The position numbers and the translations under genes were made by a program. This document shows positions 1 to 7,584 of a stretch of DNA of 20,373 bases, in pieces. How positions within the stretch are numbered: the stretch's first letter is position 1; each line of letters begins with the position of its first letter. This stretch comes from Bacteriovoracaceae bacterium (GTDB taxonomy: Bacteria; Bdellovibrionota; Bacteriovoracia; Bacteriovoracales; Bacteriovoracaceae), in contig JAGSHJ010000011.1 of assembly GCA_023954595.1 (NCBI GenBank), positions 1-20,373 on the forward strand. Direction: 5' to 3'. The notes beneath the pieces were generated by a model that saw only the letters and a list, made by a program, of their open reading frames with translations, ran no database searches and had not been told where the DNA came from.

Positions 1-128
1 ATCTAGGTTATATGGTTTACATGTATTGAATAATCATAAGATAAAAGTTGTTAAGTGCCAAACACCGTCGTGCTATTTGAATTCCCTTGGTCACTTTGCT
101 TTAATAGTCTCTTTGCAGGAGTGAAATT

Positions 129-515
129 ATGAAATTAGGGTATACACTTATCTATGTTGATGATTTAGCAGCAACCATGGAATTTTACTCCGAGGCCTTT
201 GGAATGGAGAAGGGATTTCTTCATGAAAGCAATCAGTATGGAGAAATGCAAACAGGACAGACCAAACTTGGCTTTGTTCAACATGAAACTGCCTCTTCTC
301 ACGGCTTTAAATATGAAAAATTAGGTCTTGATCGAACACCTGCCGGGTTTGAAATAGGCCTAATTTCAGAGGATGTTGAAGCAGCATTTAAAAAGGCCTT
401 AGATGCCGGAGCAGAATCAGTATGTTCTCCTGAGAAAAAGCCATGGGGACAAATGGTCAGTTACGTAAAAGATAATAATGGCGTTCTGGTCGAGATATGT
501 TCAAGTATGAGCTGA
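129..515 (+). CDS. VOC family (glyoxalase/bleomycin-resistance fold) protein
   Basis: The 128-aa protein has the length and two-module layout of a single VOC subunit. The first beta-alpha-beta module holds YVDDLAATMEFYSEAFGM (about 9-26). The second holds EDVEAAFKKALDAGAE (81-96) followed by the typical ending PWGQMVSYVKDNNGVLVEIC with Glu122, which corresponds to the conserved metal-ligand Glu of the family. Tyr5 stands where many metal-dependent members carry His, so metal use is uncertain. VOC proteins include glyoxalase I, fosfomycin/bleomycin resistance proteins and dioxygenases; this one cannot be assigned a substrate. The start is supported by AGGAG at 117-121, seven bases upstream. 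It is monocistronic and faces chrA, with a hairpin at its stop codon. Confidence 0.9.
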   Translation: MKLGYTLIYVDDLAATMEFYSEAFGMEKGFLHESNQYGEMQTGQTKLGFVQHETASSHGFKYEKLGLDRTPAGFEIGLISEDVEAAFKKALDAGAESVCSPEKKPWGQMVSYVKDNNGVLVEICSSMS

Positions 516-532
516 GTGTAACACTCAGCTCA
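508..532. terminator. Convergent hairpin between VOC gene and chrA
   Basis: A perfect 12-bp inverted repeat (TGAGCTGAGTGT / ACACTCAGCTCA) with a nominal 1-base centre overlaps the stop codon of the VOC gene and lies 12 bases beyond the 3' end of chrA. There is no clear T-tract on either side, so it is either a bidirectional terminator of weak class or an RNA 3'-end stabiliser. Confidence 0.6.
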
Positions 533-544
533 GTAAAACTGTCT

Positions 545-1648
545 TTATGAGATAAACTTATTAATCTCTAATAGCTCAAAAGCTTTTACAAAAACAACTC
601 CAGAGACAATTCCAAAGCTTACAAGCTTAAGCGAGCTGATCTTTGGAAACTTCCATAACAATAGAATCGTTAAGATAAAGATTAAAATCCCAATTGGGTT
701 TAGAAAGGCCACTTTTCCTAAAGGAAATAGTGCATACGCCATTAATCCTATAGCACCCGCATTTACACAATCAAGTAACAAAGAGAAATTCTTTGAGTTT
801 CTCATTTTAGGAATTAGAGGGTTTAAAAGTAGTACAAATAAAAATGATGGAAGAAAAATACCCACCGATGCTAGAACTGATCCCCAGCCACCTCCTAGAA
901 GGTAGCCTACAAAAGTGGATGTCGACAACACAGGTCCTGGAGTGAACTGACCAATGGCCACAGCATCCGCAATTTGGGCACTAGTGAGCCATGCTCTTTT
1001 ATGCACGATCTCATCTTGTAAGTAGGCGATAAGGACATAGCCACTTCCAAAGAGAACGGATCCAATTTTCGTGAAAACCCAAAAGATTGAGGGTAATGCC
1101 ACGCTGGTTACTGTGAACTTATTTTTGAGCTTTAACATCATAAATCCAAGTATCGCACCTATGAATAAAGCATAAACTTCCCCTATACCAGTAAATCCCA
1201 AGGCCAATACCGCAGCAGAGATTAAAGCCAACTCGTAACCTGTTATTGCCTTTTTCCATAGCTTTTGAAGTGCCTGGAAAATAAGGATTATAACAACAGG
1301 CTTTATACCAATCATATATGCTTCAAAATTTGGAATGTTGTATGCGAGGGTATAGAGGTAGGCCAGAATAAAAGTTAAAGCACATGCAGGTAATATAAAA
1401 GAAATACCAGAAATAAAAAGACCTGCAACTCCACCTCTATGGTAGCCACAATGGATTACCATCTCAGTAGAATTAGGTCCTGGGATTAAGGAAGTGGCAC
1501 CCACTAGATCTAGAAAATGTTTCTCATCCATCCACTTGCGTTTATCCACAACTTCTTTGTGAATCATTGCGATATGCGCAGCAGGACCACCAAAGGCCAC
1601 AAGGCCTAGATGAAAAAATAACTTCAAAATCTCAACCAACTTTGTCAT
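545..1648 (-). CDS. chrA: Chromate transporter, long-chain ChrA (CHR superfamily)
   Basis: The 367-aa protein is a polytopic inner-membrane protein with two homologous CHR domains. The N-terminal copy carries FGGPAAHI (19-26) and LIPGPNSTE (54-62). The C-terminal copy carries FGSGYVLIAY (200-209) and the hallmark TPGPVLSTSTFVGYLLGG (236-253). This two-domain arrangement is that of bidomain ChrA, which exports chromate from the cytoplasm. Its length is slightly below the roughly 390-400 aa common in the family but both domains are complete. An AGAGGT ribosome binding site lies just upstream of the ATG. It follows padR by 20 bases on the same strand, so it is almost certainly co-transcribed with and controlled by that regulator. 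Whether chromate or another oxyanion (such as sulfate) is the real substrate cannot be told from sequence. Confidence 0.93.
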   Translation of the reverse strand: MTKLVEILKLFFHLGLVAFGGPAAHIAMIHKEVVDKRKWMDEKHFLDLVGATSLIPGPNSTEMVIHCGYHRGGVAGLFISGISFILPACALTFILAYLYTLAYNIPNFEAYMIGIKPVVIILIFQALQKLWKKAITGYELALISAAVLALGFTGIGEVYALFIGAILGFMMLKLKNKFTVTSVALPSIFWVFTKIGSVLFGSGYVLIAYLQDEIVHKRAWLTSAQIADAVAIGQFTPGPVLSTSTFVGYLLGGGWGSVLASVGIFLPSFLFVLLLNPLIPKMRNSKNFSLLLDCVNAGAIGLMAYALFPLGKVAFLNPIGILIFILTILLLWKFPKISSLKLVSFGIVSGVVFVKAFELLEINKFIS

Positions 1649-1668
1649 TCACTACCTCTAGATTGAAT

Positions 1669-1968
1669 TTATTCTAAAATTTCGCCAATGAGCTCTTTGA
1701 GCTTTATTTTGGCCTCTTTAAGCTCTTTACTTCCTTGTTTGGTAATAGAGTAATAACGTCTTCTTGTCTTACCTTCTTGAACTTCTTCGGACTTCAAAAG
1801 ACCATTTTTTTCAAGAGATTTAAAGATTGGATACAAAGATCCAGGACTGATTTGATAGCCATGCTCTTCTAGTTCTTTGATCATCCATGCCCCATATACT
1901 TGCTCGATCTCACAGTGATGGAGGATGTGTATCTTTATAAAACTTGAAAAGAAGTCGTTTACTTTCAT
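1669..1968 (-). CDS. PadR family transcriptional regulator (chrA operon)
   Basis: A 99-aa winged-helix protein of short PadR type. The N-terminal helices (FFSSFIKIHILHHCEIEQVYGAWMIKELEEHGY) lead into the recognition segment SPGSLYPIFKSLEKNGLL (41-58). The wing GKTRRRYYSITKQG (66-79) follows, then one C-terminal helix, as in PadR-s1 members of about 100-110 aa. PadR proteins usually repress a neighbouring transporter or detoxification gene and release DNA on binding a ligand. Here the downstream neighbour is chrA, 20 bases away, so a chromate- or stress-responsive repressor of chrA is the natural inference. No Shine-Dalgarno is seen before the ATG; a perfect palindrome lies 8-25 bases upstream of it and is the likely autoregulatory operator. 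Confidence 0.9.
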   Translation of the reverse strand: MKVNDFFSSFIKIHILHHCEIEQVYGAWMIKELEEHGYQISPGSLYPIFKSLEKNGLLKSEEVQEGKTRRRYYSITKQGSKELKEAKIKLKELIGEILE

Positions 1969-1975
1969 GATTACT

Positions 1976-1993
1976 AATTACGATATCGTAATT
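1976..1993 (-). promoter_or_regulatory. 18-bp perfect palindrome upstream of padR (probable PadR operator)
   Basis: AATTACGATATCGTAATT is a perfect 18-bp palindrome, 8-25 bases upstream of the padR start. On the minus strand a TTGACT hexamer (complement at about 2000-2005) lies just upstream, so the palindrome would fall in the spacer or -10 region of the padR-chrA promoter. Binding there would block RNA polymerase. Assignment to PadR is inferred from position. Confidence 0.6.
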
Positions 1994-2056
1994 CGTAAGT
2001 CAATGATACTAATGTTAGAATCTTGTTAGGATTTGAACTTTAAAGAGGTGAGAAGG

Positions 2057-2080
2057 CTAGGTGGAGAGAACTCCACCTAG
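2057..2080 (-). terminator. Hairpin after the RND pump gene
   Basis: A perfect 10-bp stem (CTAGGTGGAG / CTCCACCTAG) with a 4-base AGAA loop lies 13 bases beyond the stop codon of the RND gene and before the padR promoter. No strong T-tract follows on the minus strand. It probably separates the RND operon from padR-chrA. Confidence 0.6.
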
Positions 2081-2092
2081 TAAGGAATTAAA

Positions 2093-5000
2093 TTAGACTT
2101 CTTCGAGTGTTTTTCTACGTGCTCTAGCTATTAATGAGTAGAAGCAAGGAATGACGATCAAAGTAAATATAGTTGATAGGAAAACCCCTCCAAGAATCAC
2201 AAGTGCCATTGGCCTTCTTGTCTCAGAGCCAGCTCCTACCATTACTGCTGCAGGAACTGCTGAAGCAAGGGTAGTGAAAGTTGTCATGATAATAGGTCTG
2301 AATCTTGTTTTACAGGCTGCCAATACTGCTTCGTTCACATTCATGCCACCATCACGAAGTTGGTTTGAGAACTCTACAATCAAAATAGAGGTCTTTTTAA
2401 CAATACCCATTGTAAGCAGGATTCCGATCATTGAGTAAATGTTTAGAGTTTGCCCAGATATCCAAAGCGCTGCAAAAGCTCCCGTAAGACCAAATGGTAT
2501 CGCCAAGAATACGGTAACTGGATCAGTGAACGAGTTGAACTGACTTGCTAGAATCATGTAAGCAATCACAAGACCCAATAACATAATGAGGACAATATCA
2601 ATTAGGGATTCGTTCAGATCTTTTGAGAACTTTATACTATATTTCTCTGGTAGAACCTTCTGGGCAATATCCTTAATTAAATTCATTGCTGAACTCTGTG
2701 AGGAACCACTTGTTAAATTGGCATCCACTCTTACGCCTCTTGATCTATTTTCTCTATAAATTGTCTGTGGTCCAAATGCATCTTCAATTTTTACAACATC
2801 TGCTAGTGAAACAAACTCACCACGATTGTTTTGAAGAAGTAGGGATTTGATTGTTTCTTCTTTTCGATCACTTTCCTCTAGTTGTACGAAAATATCATAG
2901 CGTCTTCCGGCCTCTGTATACATGCCTGCACTTACACCACCGATACCTACATTTAACGTTTCTGCGATCGTGTTGATCTCAACGCCTCGCTCTTGAGCTT
3001 TGAGCCTGTCTGGTATTACGTGGATCTCAGGTAGTTCAGAGATGTCGTCAGAACGGATACCAACCATCAGACCGGATTTTTCCATTTCTACTCTTAACTG
3101 TCTGAATAGCTCTTTCTGTACTTCAAGCTCAGGCCCCTTAATTGTAAATTCAATCGGACTACCTCTTCTTCCACCAATAGCAGAACCGGTTCGGTCTCTG
3201 ATGATGACTTTTAGGCCTTTAATTTGCTTAACTTGTGCCCTAAGTTGATCAGCTATTTCAAACTGAGAGTTATCTCTTTGATCTAGGTCTTTAAGAATTA
3301 GAACACCAAAGCCTCTGTTACCGCTAGATGAACCTCTTCCACCACCAACGGCCACGATAATTCTTCGGATGTCCTTGTGTGCACTTGCTATTTTTTCAAA
3401 CTCTTTAACTTTCGCATCTGTGTAATCTAAGCTTTTCCCGTCCGGGGCCATAAAGACAACGAACATTGAGCTTCTATCTGCCTCAGGGGCAAATTCTTTA
3501 TCGATGTATTTAAGTGAAAACATAGATCCTATTGAGAATAGAATCGATACAACCACTATGAGAACTCTGTGTTTTAGGGAGAAAGCAAGTGCTTTCATAT
3601 AGACGTTTCTTGATTTCTCAACACAAGCATCTACCCAATGGTGGATGAAGATCCCTTTCGATTTCACATTTAAAAACTGGGAACAACGCATCGGTGCAAG
3701 TGTTAGTGCTTCAAGAGAAGATAAACTTACTGCGATACATAGAGTTAGGGCAAACTCTTGAAAAAATCTGCCTTCAATTCCTGGCATTAAAGTAATAGGC
3801 GCAAAAATTGCGATTAATACTGTGGTCGTCGCAAGAACTGCAAAAGAGATCTCCTTACTACCTTTGAAGGATGCTTGTACCTTGTCATGGCCTTGCTTGG
3901 CGTATCTAACAATGTTTTCAAGCATAACAATAGCATCATCAACAACAATACCTATGGCGAGTGTGAGTCCTAAAAATGTAAATGTATTTAGTGTAAATCC
4001 CATAAGGTACATAAACGCAAATGTACCAATAATCGCCGTTGGGATAGCGAGTAGGATGTTTATTGTCGCTGAAAGTGAATTTAGGAAAATCCAGCACACA
4101 AAAGAAGTTAGTAGGGCAGAGATGAGAAGGTTTTGAATCAGCTCATTAATTGATAGCCTTACAAAGCTTGTTCTATCAAAGTTCAACGTTAGCTTTGTAC
4201 CCTCTGGTAGAGTCTCAGATATCTCTTTTGCCTTCGCTTTTACGTTATCTGCAACTTCAACTGCATTTACGCCTCTTTGTTTATAGATAGGCATCGAAAG
4301 AGATGGAATTCCATTTATTCGAGAGATTCTCGTTCTATTGGCCACGCCTTTATATATGTTTGCTACCTGAGACAGTGTGATTGGAATGTAATTTGCTTTA
4401 CCACCACGCTTGCTGATAATCATATCTTTGAAGTCTTTAACTGTTTTACCTTCTCCTAAAACTCTAAGACTTTTCTCCATGTCAGGGTCTTCAAACTTTC
4501 CTGCAGGAAGCTCAACGTGTTCTCTGTTAAGCGTGTCAATGATGTCTGATAGTGTTAGTTGAAAAGAGCGAAGCTTTTTAGCGTCCACATCAATTCTAAT
4601 CATTGGATCTCGTGCGCCAAAAGAACCAACTTCTGAAACTCCTTCAACTGTTGTCAGACGATCAAGGACTCCATCTTTAAATAGAATGTTCAGCTCTCTT
4701 TCACTTAACGTTTCTGATGTTAGTCCTAGGTATAGGATAGGATCGTCAGCCGCATTGGATTTTGTAACGGTTGCAGTTTCAACTGTATCTGGAAGCTGTC
4801 TCTGTGCTCTGCCAAGTAGGGTTTGTATTTCTTGAAGAGCAAAATCAATATCTTTATCAAGTGCGAATTCAAGCTCTATTCTTCCACGTCCTCTTAAAGC
4901 TGTGGAAGTCATATCCTTTATCCCTTGCATGGCAACAAGAACTGATTCAACAGGCTCTAGGATATCTTTTTCCACTACTTCAGGAGTAGCACCTTCATAA

Positions 5001-5149
5001 TCATAAGATATTCTTACAGAAGGATAGTCGACATCAGGGTTTTCATTTATACCGAGCTTTTGGAATCCTAAAACCCCAAAAAGGATCAAAGAGACCATTA
5101 GCATCCATGCAAAGACCGGGTTTTTAATAGATATTGATGAAATATTCAT
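2093..5149 (-). CDS. RND family efflux pump permease (AcrB/MdtB-like)
   Basis: The 1018-aa protein has the full RND layout: TM1 (about 12-30), a first large periplasmic loop (about 31-330), TM2-6, TM7 around 527-545, a second periplasmic loop, and TM8-12 to the C-terminus. The proton-relay residues are present: the adjacent aspartates D404-D405 in GIVVDDAIVMLENI (TM4) and K919 in MGIVKKTSILIVEF (TM10), the equivalents of AcrB D407/D408/K940. The N-terminus (SIKNPVFAWMLM...LGINENPDVDYPSV) is typical of MdtB/MdtC-type and related HAE pumps, with no HME-type signature that I can pin down. It would drive proton-coupled export of drugs or other small molecules through an outer-membrane channel. 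It follows tolC by 20 bases and has a GAGGA ribosome binding site. No membrane-fusion (adaptor) gene accompanies it. Substrate unknown. Confidence 0.95.
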   Translation of the reverse strand: MNISSISIKNPVFAWMLMVSLILFGVLGFQKLGINENPDVDYPSVRISYDYEGATPEVVEKDILEPVESVLVAMQGIKDMTSTALRGRGRIELEFALDKDIDFALQEIQTLLGRAQRQLPDTVETATVTKSNAADDPILYLGLTSETLSERELNILFKDGVLDRLTTVEGVSEVGSFGARDPMIRIDVDAKKLRSFQLTLSDIIDTLNREHVELPAGKFEDPDMEKSLRVLGEGKTVKDFKDMIISKRGGKANYIPITLSQVANIYKGVANRTRISRINGIPSLSMPIYKQRGVNAVEVADNVKAKAKEISETLPEGTKLTLNFDRTSFVRLSINELIQNLLISALLTSFVCWIFLNSLSATINILLAIPTAIIGTFAFMYLMGFTLNTFTFLGLTLAIGIVVDDAIVMLENIVRYAKQGHDKVQASFKGSKEISFAVLATTTVLIAIFAPITLMPGIEGRFFQEFALTLCIAVSLSSLEALTLAPMRCSQFLNVKSKGIFIHHWVDACVEKSRNVYMKALAFSLKHRVLIVVVSILFSIGSMFSLKYIDKEFAPEADRSSMFVVFMAPDGKSLDYTDAKVKEFEKIASAHKDIRRIIVAVGGGRGSSSGNRGFGVLILKDLDQRDNSQFEIADQLRAQVKQIKGLKVIIRDRTGSAIGGRRGSPIEFTIKGPELEVQKELFRQLRVEMEKSGLMVGIRSDDISELPEIHVIPDRLKAQERGVEINTIAETLNVGIGGVSAGMYTEAGRRYDIFVQLEESDRKEETIKSLLLQNNRGEFVSLADVVKIEDAFGPQTIYRENRSRGVRVDANLTSGSSQSSAMNLIKDIAQKVLPEKYSIKFSKDLNESLIDIVLIMLLGLVIAYMILASQFNSFTDPVTVFLAIPFGLTGAFAALWISGQTLNIYSMIGILLTMGIVKKTSILIVEFSNQLRDGGMNVNEAVLAACKTRFRPIIMTTFTTLASAVPAAVMVGAGSETRRPMALVILGGVFLSTIFTLIVIPCFYSLIARARRKTLEEV

Positions 5150-5169
5150 AGTGTCCTCGTTAGTTCACT

Positions 5170-6405
5170 TTACAGTTTAGGGTATTTTCCAAGATAAGCA
5201 TTCGCTTGATAGTACAGGGACTTCAACTCAAGCGATGACTTGATTGCTAGCTTTTGAAGAGTAATCACATCATCTAAAGATCGAATGGCGTCAATCTGGG
5301 TGATTAGGCCTTTGTTTAAGTCTTTTATCTGCTCATCATAAGAGCGTGTACTTCTATCAAGTGCTTTTTGAAGAGACCTATATTCGTCTTTTTTAAGATT
5401 GAAGTTTTTGACGAAATTTTTCCACTGCCCATCGGCATTCATGCGACTATAGTCGTAACGTGCTTTGTCGATTCGGGCCGCAACTTTCGCACTTTGAACG
5501 GAAGATGCTGTTTTCCCGAAATCAAAAAGGTTCATTTTGATGTTGAGACTCACATCCCAGTCATCGCGTCCTGAATAAGTTTTATCTAAATAATAATTTG
5601 CACCTAAACTCACCTGAGGTAGATACGCCGATCGTGCGATCTTCGCCTGTGCCTCTGAGGATTCATGCTCATATTTAAGGTTTTTCAATTCTGGGATTTT
5701 TTCTAAGCTTACAGTGCTAGGAAGTTTAAGCTTTAAGGGATTGATTTGGTCTTTGATTTCATCAACACTTTCTAGGTTTGAGAAATTTAAAAAATTTGTT
5801 CTAGCACTACTAACAGTGCTTTCTGTCGTTGATAAGTCCGCTTTTAGTCTGGCCAGCTGAGATTCAAGTGCAAGCAAGTCTGCCTTTCTGTCTCTTCCGA
5901 TTTTAGTTCTCTGCCTAACTATCTTCACTCGTTTCTCAAGGTTTTTGAGAAGTCTTTGTACTTTTTCTTTTTCATCTAATGCAGAGGAGTACTGAAAATA
6001 ATATGCGCTGAACTGAGCAAAGTATGCGGACAATTCTTGATCTGTTAGGGCATGCGCCTTTTTGGGAACAATCTTTTTGAGATCTAATAGGGCAAACTCA
6101 GCTCCACCTTGAAATACTTTTTGTTCAACAGAAAGTGCCAGATCTGTATCTACCTGCTCAAGGTTTGAAAACTCTTGGTTTGTGTCATTGCCGTATCTGT
6201 TGTTACTTACAAGATCTAGGTCAGGATACATGGTGGAGACTGTCGAATTTAAGTCCGCTAATGTTTTCTCTTCTGTTAGAGAGATTATTTCCACCTTTTT
6301 AGACTTCTTCAGGGATTTTAAAAATAAATCCTCAAGAGATGCCATGGCCGGTGTCATGGAAGTTGCTACTAGTAATAGGGTGAAGGTTTTAAATGATGTT
6401 TTCAT
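5170..6405 (-). CDS. TolC family outer-membrane efflux protein
   Basis: About 411 aa from the preferred ATG. A Sec signal peptide (MKTSFKTFTLLLVATSMTPAMA, cleavage after AMA) is followed by long heptad-rich helices (ALDEKEKVQRLLKNLEKRVKIVRQRTKIGRDRKADLLALESQLARLKADL) and beta segments such as ARSAYLPQVSLGANYYLD and VSLNIKMNLFDFGKTAS. These are hallmarks of the TolC repeat: strand segments plus paired coiled-coil helices, with Y-L-P-x-V-S and L-F-D-F-G-x. An upstream GTG at 6411 would overlap the marR stop codon, but AAGGA lies about nine bases before the ATG at 6405 and only three before the GTG, so I choose 6405. It is the outer-membrane exit duct for the adjoining RND pump. The protein is somewhat short for TolC (usually 430-490 aa). 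Confidence 0.88.
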   Translation of the reverse strand: MKTSFKTFTLLLVATSMTPAMASLEDLFLKSLKKSKKVEIISLTEEKTLADLNSTVSTMYPDLDLVSNNRYGNDTNQEFSNLEQVDTDLALSVEQKVFQGGAEFALLDLKKIVPKKAHALTDQELSAYFAQFSAYYFQYSSALDEKEKVQRLLKNLEKRVKIVRQRTKIGRDRKADLLALESQLARLKADLSTTESTVSSARTNFLNFSNLESVDEIKDQINPLKLKLPSTVSLEKIPELKNLKYEHESSEAQAKIARSAYLPQVSLGANYYLDKTYSGRDDWDVSLNIKMNLFDFGKTASSVQSAKVAARIDKARYDYSRMNADGQWKNFVKNFNLKKDEYRSLQKALDRSTRSYDEQIKDLNKGLITQIDAIRSLDDVITLQKLAIKSSLELKSLYYQANAYLGKYPKL

Positions 6406-6407
6406 GA

Positions 6408-6845
6408 TCACTGTTCCTTAACTTTTTGTATGAATGATTCTAGACATGAAAGAGAGCGATTAAGCTCATCTAGTTCTTTCTTATTAAGACCTGCCAATTT
6501 TGATGAGAACATTTTACTGGCACGTTTTTTTGATTTTTGAAAAGTACTTCTGCCTTTTGCGGTCAACTTAAGTTCAATTGATCTTCTATCCTCTGGAACA
6601 GGATGGCGACTTACTAACTCCATAACTACTAGGGAATCGACAAGTTTTGAAACCGCTGGCTGAGATACACAATGCATTTGTGCTATTTCACTGATGTGTT
6701 TAAGGCCTCTGTTTAAGTTTGCCAGAACTCTAAATTGAGGAAGGCTGAGTTCCTCGGCTATGGATTCTTCGATATAGCTTCTAAATAGATGCATTGATGG
6801 TGGTATGACATCAAAAAACTTTTTAGCAATTTCTTCATTTTGCAT
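6408..6845 (-). CDS. MarR family transcriptional regulator of the efflux operon
   Basis: A 145-aa protein with standard MarR architecture: an N-terminal dimerisation helix, a winged helix-turn-helix (about 50-73, HISEIAQMHCVSQPAVSKLVDSL), the wing RHPVPEDRRSIELKLTAKG (80-98) with the diagnostic D-R-R, and a C-terminal dimerisation helix. It is the first gene of the marR-tolC-RND operon; its stop codon lies only two bases before the tolC ATG, so translation is probably coupled. MarR proteins typically repress their own operon until a phenolic or other ligand, or a thiol oxidation, releases them. Cys59 and Cys133 are present, but a redox role is speculation. AAGG lies about nine bases before the ATG. 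Confidence 0.92.
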   Translation of the reverse strand: MQNEEIAKKFFDVIPPSMHLFRSYIEESIAEELSLPQFRVLANLNRGLKHISEIAQMHCVSQPAVSKLVDSLVVMELVSRHPVPEDRRSIELKLTAKGRSTFQKSKKRASKMFSSKLAGLNKKELDELNRSLSCLESFIQKVKEQ

Positions 6846-6850
6846 ATAAA

Positions 6851-6877
6851 TAACCTTGTTATTAGTTAACCTAGTTA
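6851..6877 (-). promoter_or_regulatory. Tandem TAACCTwGTTA elements upstream of marR (probable operators)
   Basis: Two copies of an 11-bp imperfect palindrome, TAACCTTGTTA (6851-6861) and TAACCTAGTTA (6867-6877), lie 6-32 bases before the marR start codon, 16 bp apart. They differ at one base. MarR family repressors commonly bind such elements over their own promoter; the assignment is from position only. Confidence 0.55.
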
Positions 6878-7009
6878 TGTATCTTACGTGAATCCAAATA
6901 AAAGTCTAATCTAAATTTAAGGTTTATTAATAATTTTTGTGGGTGATAAAATAATAAAATCAACATGATTAAATTTATCTATAGAGCGGGTGGGTCGAGG
7001 AGTGAGAGA

Positions 7010-7037
7010 CACCAGTGAGAAACGAATTCCACTGGTG
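7010..7037 (-). terminator. Hairpin downstream of the 28-codon peptide gene
   Basis: CACCAGTG / CACTGGTG form a perfect 8-bp stem around a 12-base loop, 10 bases beyond the stop codon of the small membrane peptide. No clear T-tract follows on the minus strand. It is a plausible end for the small-gene unit 7048-7482. Confidence 0.45.
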
Positions 7038-7047
7038 CCACTGATTA

Positions 7048-7134
7048 TTATTTTGAATAAACTTCGTATGCTACCAAGAGTATTGTTATAGCTAAAAAGC
7101 TAAACATAAATATCCATTCTTTGATATTTTTCAT
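7048..7134 (-). CDS. Small single-span membrane peptide (28 aa)
   Basis: A 28-codon frame reads MKNIKEWIFMFSFLAITILL and continues VAYEVYSK to a TAA stop. The ribosome binding site is one of the best in the window: AAGGAG, five bases before the ATG. The peptide has a positively charged N-terminus (K2, K5), a hydrophobic span of about 17-18 residues (W7-A23) and a short polar tail with a terminal Lys, which is the profile of a one-helix inner-membrane microprotein. It follows the 103-aa gene by 36 bases on the same strand and precedes a hairpin. I do not recognise the family. Candidates are a regulator or accessory subunit of a membrane complex, or a toxin-like peptide; no antisense partner is evident. 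Confidence 0.6.
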   Translation of the reverse strand: MKNIKEWIFMFSFLAITILLVAYEVYSK

Positions 7135-7170
7135 GGTTTCTCCTTATTCTAAGTTAATGTTTATAACTAG

Positions 7171-7482
7171 TTAGGAGAAATGTGGAGGAGAGCGACTACC
7201 CTGGGTGTGAATGTTTATTTGTGCTACGGATGCTTGTAGCGAGTTTATGATGACTCTAGAAGAGCCTAGGTTTTTCGGAGTTTGATGGTAACTAAGTGTT
7301 TTACTCTGGGGATAATCATTTCCTTGAGAGTCGTCTACTACAATTCTTTCAGTTGGATTAATTGCATTTACTTGAGCGCTTACATGGCGAAAGTCTTGCC
7401 TTAAATTTTCCAATTCAAAAGAGCTGCCCTGTTTAGTAGGCAACAATATGTGAATTAATAAAAGGAGGAGAAACTTGCTCAT
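7171..7482 (-). CDS. Hypothetical small exported protein (103 aa)
   Basis: The frame encodes an N-terminal hydrophobic stretch (MSKFLLLLLIHILL) that looks like a signal peptide or anchor, then a polar region with IVVDDSQGNDYP (about 47-58), and an end reading GSRSPPHFS. No Shine-Dalgarno precedes the ATG, but TATAAC lies seven bases before it, which would fit a leaderless transcript. I recognise no domain. It is followed by the 28-codon membrane peptide, with which it may form a unit, and is divergent from the 129-aa gene, whose protein ends in a similar R-[SA]-P-[PS]-x-x-S pattern. It could be a spurious frame, but the hydrophobic start and the shared ending argue that it is real. Confidence 0.5.
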   Translation of the reverse strand: MSKFLLLLLIHILLPTKQGSSFELENLRQDFRHVSAQVNAINPTERIVVDDSQGNDYPQSKTLSYHQTPKNLGSSRVIINSLQASVAQINIHTQGSRSPPHFS

Positions 7483-7584
7483 GATTAATGTTATAGCTTT
7501 GGTGGGTAATATGGAATTGTTATTTCTATAAAAATTGAAATTTTGTTTAGAATCATTTAGTTCCAGGGTCTAATGTGTTAACTT

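Noticed and set aside
2..124. Open plus-strand frame from the window edge to TGA at 122
   Set aside because: About 40 codons with no family resemblance; could be the tail of an upstream gene but cannot be told from chance. Another frame ends at 27-29.
2151..4989. Several plus-strand frames inside the RND gene
   Set aside because: Antisense shadows of a full-length, motif-rich 1018-aa gene.
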